Origin: an uncultured Lachnospiraceae bacterium
GTDB lineage: Bacteria > Bacillota > Clostridia > Lachnospirales > Lachnospiraceae
DNA: 6,967 nt
NCBI GenBank assembly: GCA_945485625.1
Contig: CALYSH010000076.1
Coordinates: forward strand, 1-6,967
Direction of reading: 5' to 3'
Part shown: piece after piece, positions 5,642 to 6,967 of the stretch
Position numbering within the stretch: position 1 is the stretch's first letter
How the letters are laid out: every line of letters begins with the position of its first letter
Program-made: the position numbers and the translations under genes
The notes under the pieces: generated by a model
Databases searched by the model: none
Seen by the model: the letters and a program-made list of their open reading frames with translations, nothing else
Told to the model about the DNA's origin: nothing

Positions 5642-6967
5642 ACAACATCACCGCCTTCCGTTACGGTATTTTCATCCAAAGATTGCTGTTTCACAAGATA
5701 TGCATATCTACCACCCAAGGCAATCAGTTCCCTATGGGTCCCCTGCTCCACAATCTTCCCTTTGTCCATCACATATATCCTGTCACAGTTCTTTATGGTG
5801 CTTAAGCGGTGTGCTATAAATATGGTGGTCATATCTTTTGCAAATTCGTGGATGGTTCTGTCAAGAGCACGCTCTGTAATAGCATCCAGATTGCTGGTTG
5901 CTTCATCTAGGATAAGAATATCCGGTTTCTTAAGCATCGCTCTTGCAATGGCAAGTCGCTGCCTCTGACCTCCGGAAAGATTCGTTCCGTTTTCTTCCAG
6001 TCTGGTTTCATAACGAAGTGGTAATTCGTTAATAAAATCATGTGCCTGTGCCATCTTGGAAGCTTCTATGATATCATCCATGGTTGCTTCATCCATACCC
6101 AGCGTCAGGTTTTCAAAAATTGTCCCACTAAACAAAAATGTTTCCTGCGGTATGTATGCTATTTTTTCTCTCAAACACTCCAACTGGATATCTTCAATAT
6201 TATTTCCTTGGATTAGAATATCACCTGTTTCCGGTGCATAGAGATGGAGCAACAACTTGGAAAGTGTTGTCTTACCGGAACCACTTTCTCCTACAAATGC
6301 AATTTTCTGCCCTTTCTCTATCCTAAGGTTAATATTCTCAAGCACCAATTTTCTGGTTCCATATCGGAAATTTAAATTTTTGATTTCAATATCGCCGGAC
6401 AGACTCGTTGGTGAAAGCTTACGGTATTCTGCCTCTGTCTTTTCTGCTTCCAAATCTAATATCTCTCCCAAGCGGTCAGCGGCTACCACAGCTGTCTGCA
6501 TCTGCGGTTGGAGATTAATCAGGTTCTTTACAGGGTCAAGGAAATATGCAAGTAGCGAATTAAAGGTAATCAGCGCACCGATAGTCATATCTCCATTGAT
6601 GACACTTACACCACCTACCCAGAGAATTATAATTCCGCCGACTAACTCCACAAAAGCCTTTAACGAAGATTGCAGGTTACTAACCCATGATAAATCAAAA
6701 ATACTGCGAAGTAAACGGACAAATTTAATCTCTGTTTCCCTATTTGCTTTTCGTTCCGCATTGTATGCTTTTACTGTCTGAATGCCATTTAAGGATTCCA
6801 CCATATAAGAGGTGAGTTGGGCATTATCCTCCATCTGCTTGCGGTTCAGTTTTTCATACCACTTATGAAAACACGCTACTATAATCGCATACAAAGCAAC
6901 AATTATTACGGTTATTCCAAACAGCTTTGCATTCTGCATATACAAAATAACGGCACCTGCAACTGCC
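5638..6967 (-). CDS. Peptidase-containing-type (PCAT) ABC exporter, C-terminal part; 5' end beyond window
   Basis: The frame is open to the right edge, and residues there (AVAGAVILYMQNAKLFG) lie in the middle of a membrane region, so the TTG at 6943-6945 and nearby ATG are not the real start. About 442 residues are visible: the later membrane helices, the intracellular loop LNGIQTVKAYNAE, a helix near FVELVGGIIILW, then FLDPVKNLINLQPQMQTA, typical of bacteriocin exporters, and a complete NBD. The NBD has Walker A GESGSGKT (6268-6291), signature LSGGQ (5965-5979), Walker B ILILDEA with the catalytic Glu at 5902-5904, and H-loop His at 5809-5811. Members of this family are usually about 700-750 residues with an N-terminal C39 cysteine protease that cuts double-glycine leaders; that part would lie to the right and cannot be confirmed here. 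The ATGA overlap with the HlyD gene strongly supports a joint peptide-export complex. A peptidase-free exporter such as a LanT-like or HlyB-like protein remains possible. Confidence 0.88.
   Translation of the reverse strand, partial: AVAGAVILYMQNAKLFGITVIIVALYAIIVACFHKWYEKLNRKQMEDNAQLTSYMVESLNGIQTVKAYNAERKANRETEIKFVRLLRSIFDLSWVSNLQSSLKAFVELVGGIIILWVGGVSVINGDMTIGALITFNSLLAYFLDPVKNLINLQPQMQTAVVAADRLGEILDLEAEKTEAEYRKLSPTSLSGDIEIKNLNFRYGTRKLVLENINLRIEKGQKIAFVGESGSGKTTLSKLLLHLYAPETGDILIQGNNIEDIQLECLREKIAYIPQETFLFSGTIFENLTLGMDEATMDDIIEASKMAQAHDFINELPLRYETRLEENGTNLSGGQRQRLAIARAMLKKPDILILDEATSNLDAITERALDRTIHEFAKDMTTIFIAHRLSTIKNCDRIYVMDKGKIVEQGTHRELIALGGRYAYLVKQQSLDENTVTEGGDVV

Noticed and set aside
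6257..6781. Plus-strand open frame of 174 codons
   Set aside because: It is antisense to the Walker A region and membrane part of the PCAT-like exporter, which has clear motifs, so this is a shadow frame.
6943..6945. TTG (or the ATG two codons on) as true start of the right-hand ABC exporter
   Set aside because: The frame continues to the window edge with hydrophobic residues typical of a membrane helix, and the protein would lack its first helices, so the start must be outside.

Overview
The window holds four genes, all on the minus strand, arranged as two export modules. Reading in the direction of transcription (right to left) they are: the C-terminal two thirds of a bacteriocin-type (PCAT/C39-like) ABC exporter, cut by the right edge; an HlyD-family membrane fusion protein that overlaps it by ATGA; a 337-base intergenic region; and two paralogous ABC half-transporters (type IV exporter fold, TMD fused to NBD) whose genes overlap by 23 nt. 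The second half-transporter is cut by the left edge. Nothing on the plus strand looks like a real gene.

The intergenic region (3670-4006) divides the window into two units. Next to the HlyD stop codon is a strong intrinsic terminator hairpin. On the other side is a good sigma-A-type promoter (TTGGCA, 18 bp, TATAAT) ending 50 bases before the start codon of the half-transporter pair. The two modules are therefore probably transcribed separately, although leftward read-through is possible. Base composition also changes here: the half-transporter pair is visibly richer in G+C than the AT-rich PCAT/HlyD pair, which suggests different histories.

The likely source is a low-to-mid GC Firmicute of class Clostridia, probably Lachnospiraceae. 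This rests on the Shine-Dalgarno sequences, the sigma-A promoter, the standard code with all three stops in use, the style of the half-transporters (FAPVFQ Q-loop, SGGE signature, DEPTAALD), and a Gram-positive peptide exporter paired with a fusion protein. The taxonomic placement is inference.

Functionally, the PCAT-like ABC protein and the HlyD protein should form a leader-peptide-processing and export complex for a bacteriocin or similar double-glycine peptide. The peptidase domain and any precursor peptide would lie beyond the right edge; no precursor peptide is visible in the window. The two half-transporters should form a heterodimeric ABC exporter of unknown substrate, possibly peptide export, self-immunity or drug efflux. 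I see no RNA gene, CRISPR array, insertion sequence or attachment site, and no clearly new biological system. The oddities are an acidic linker inside the HlyD coiled coil, the composition break, and the regulatory layout of the intergenic region.
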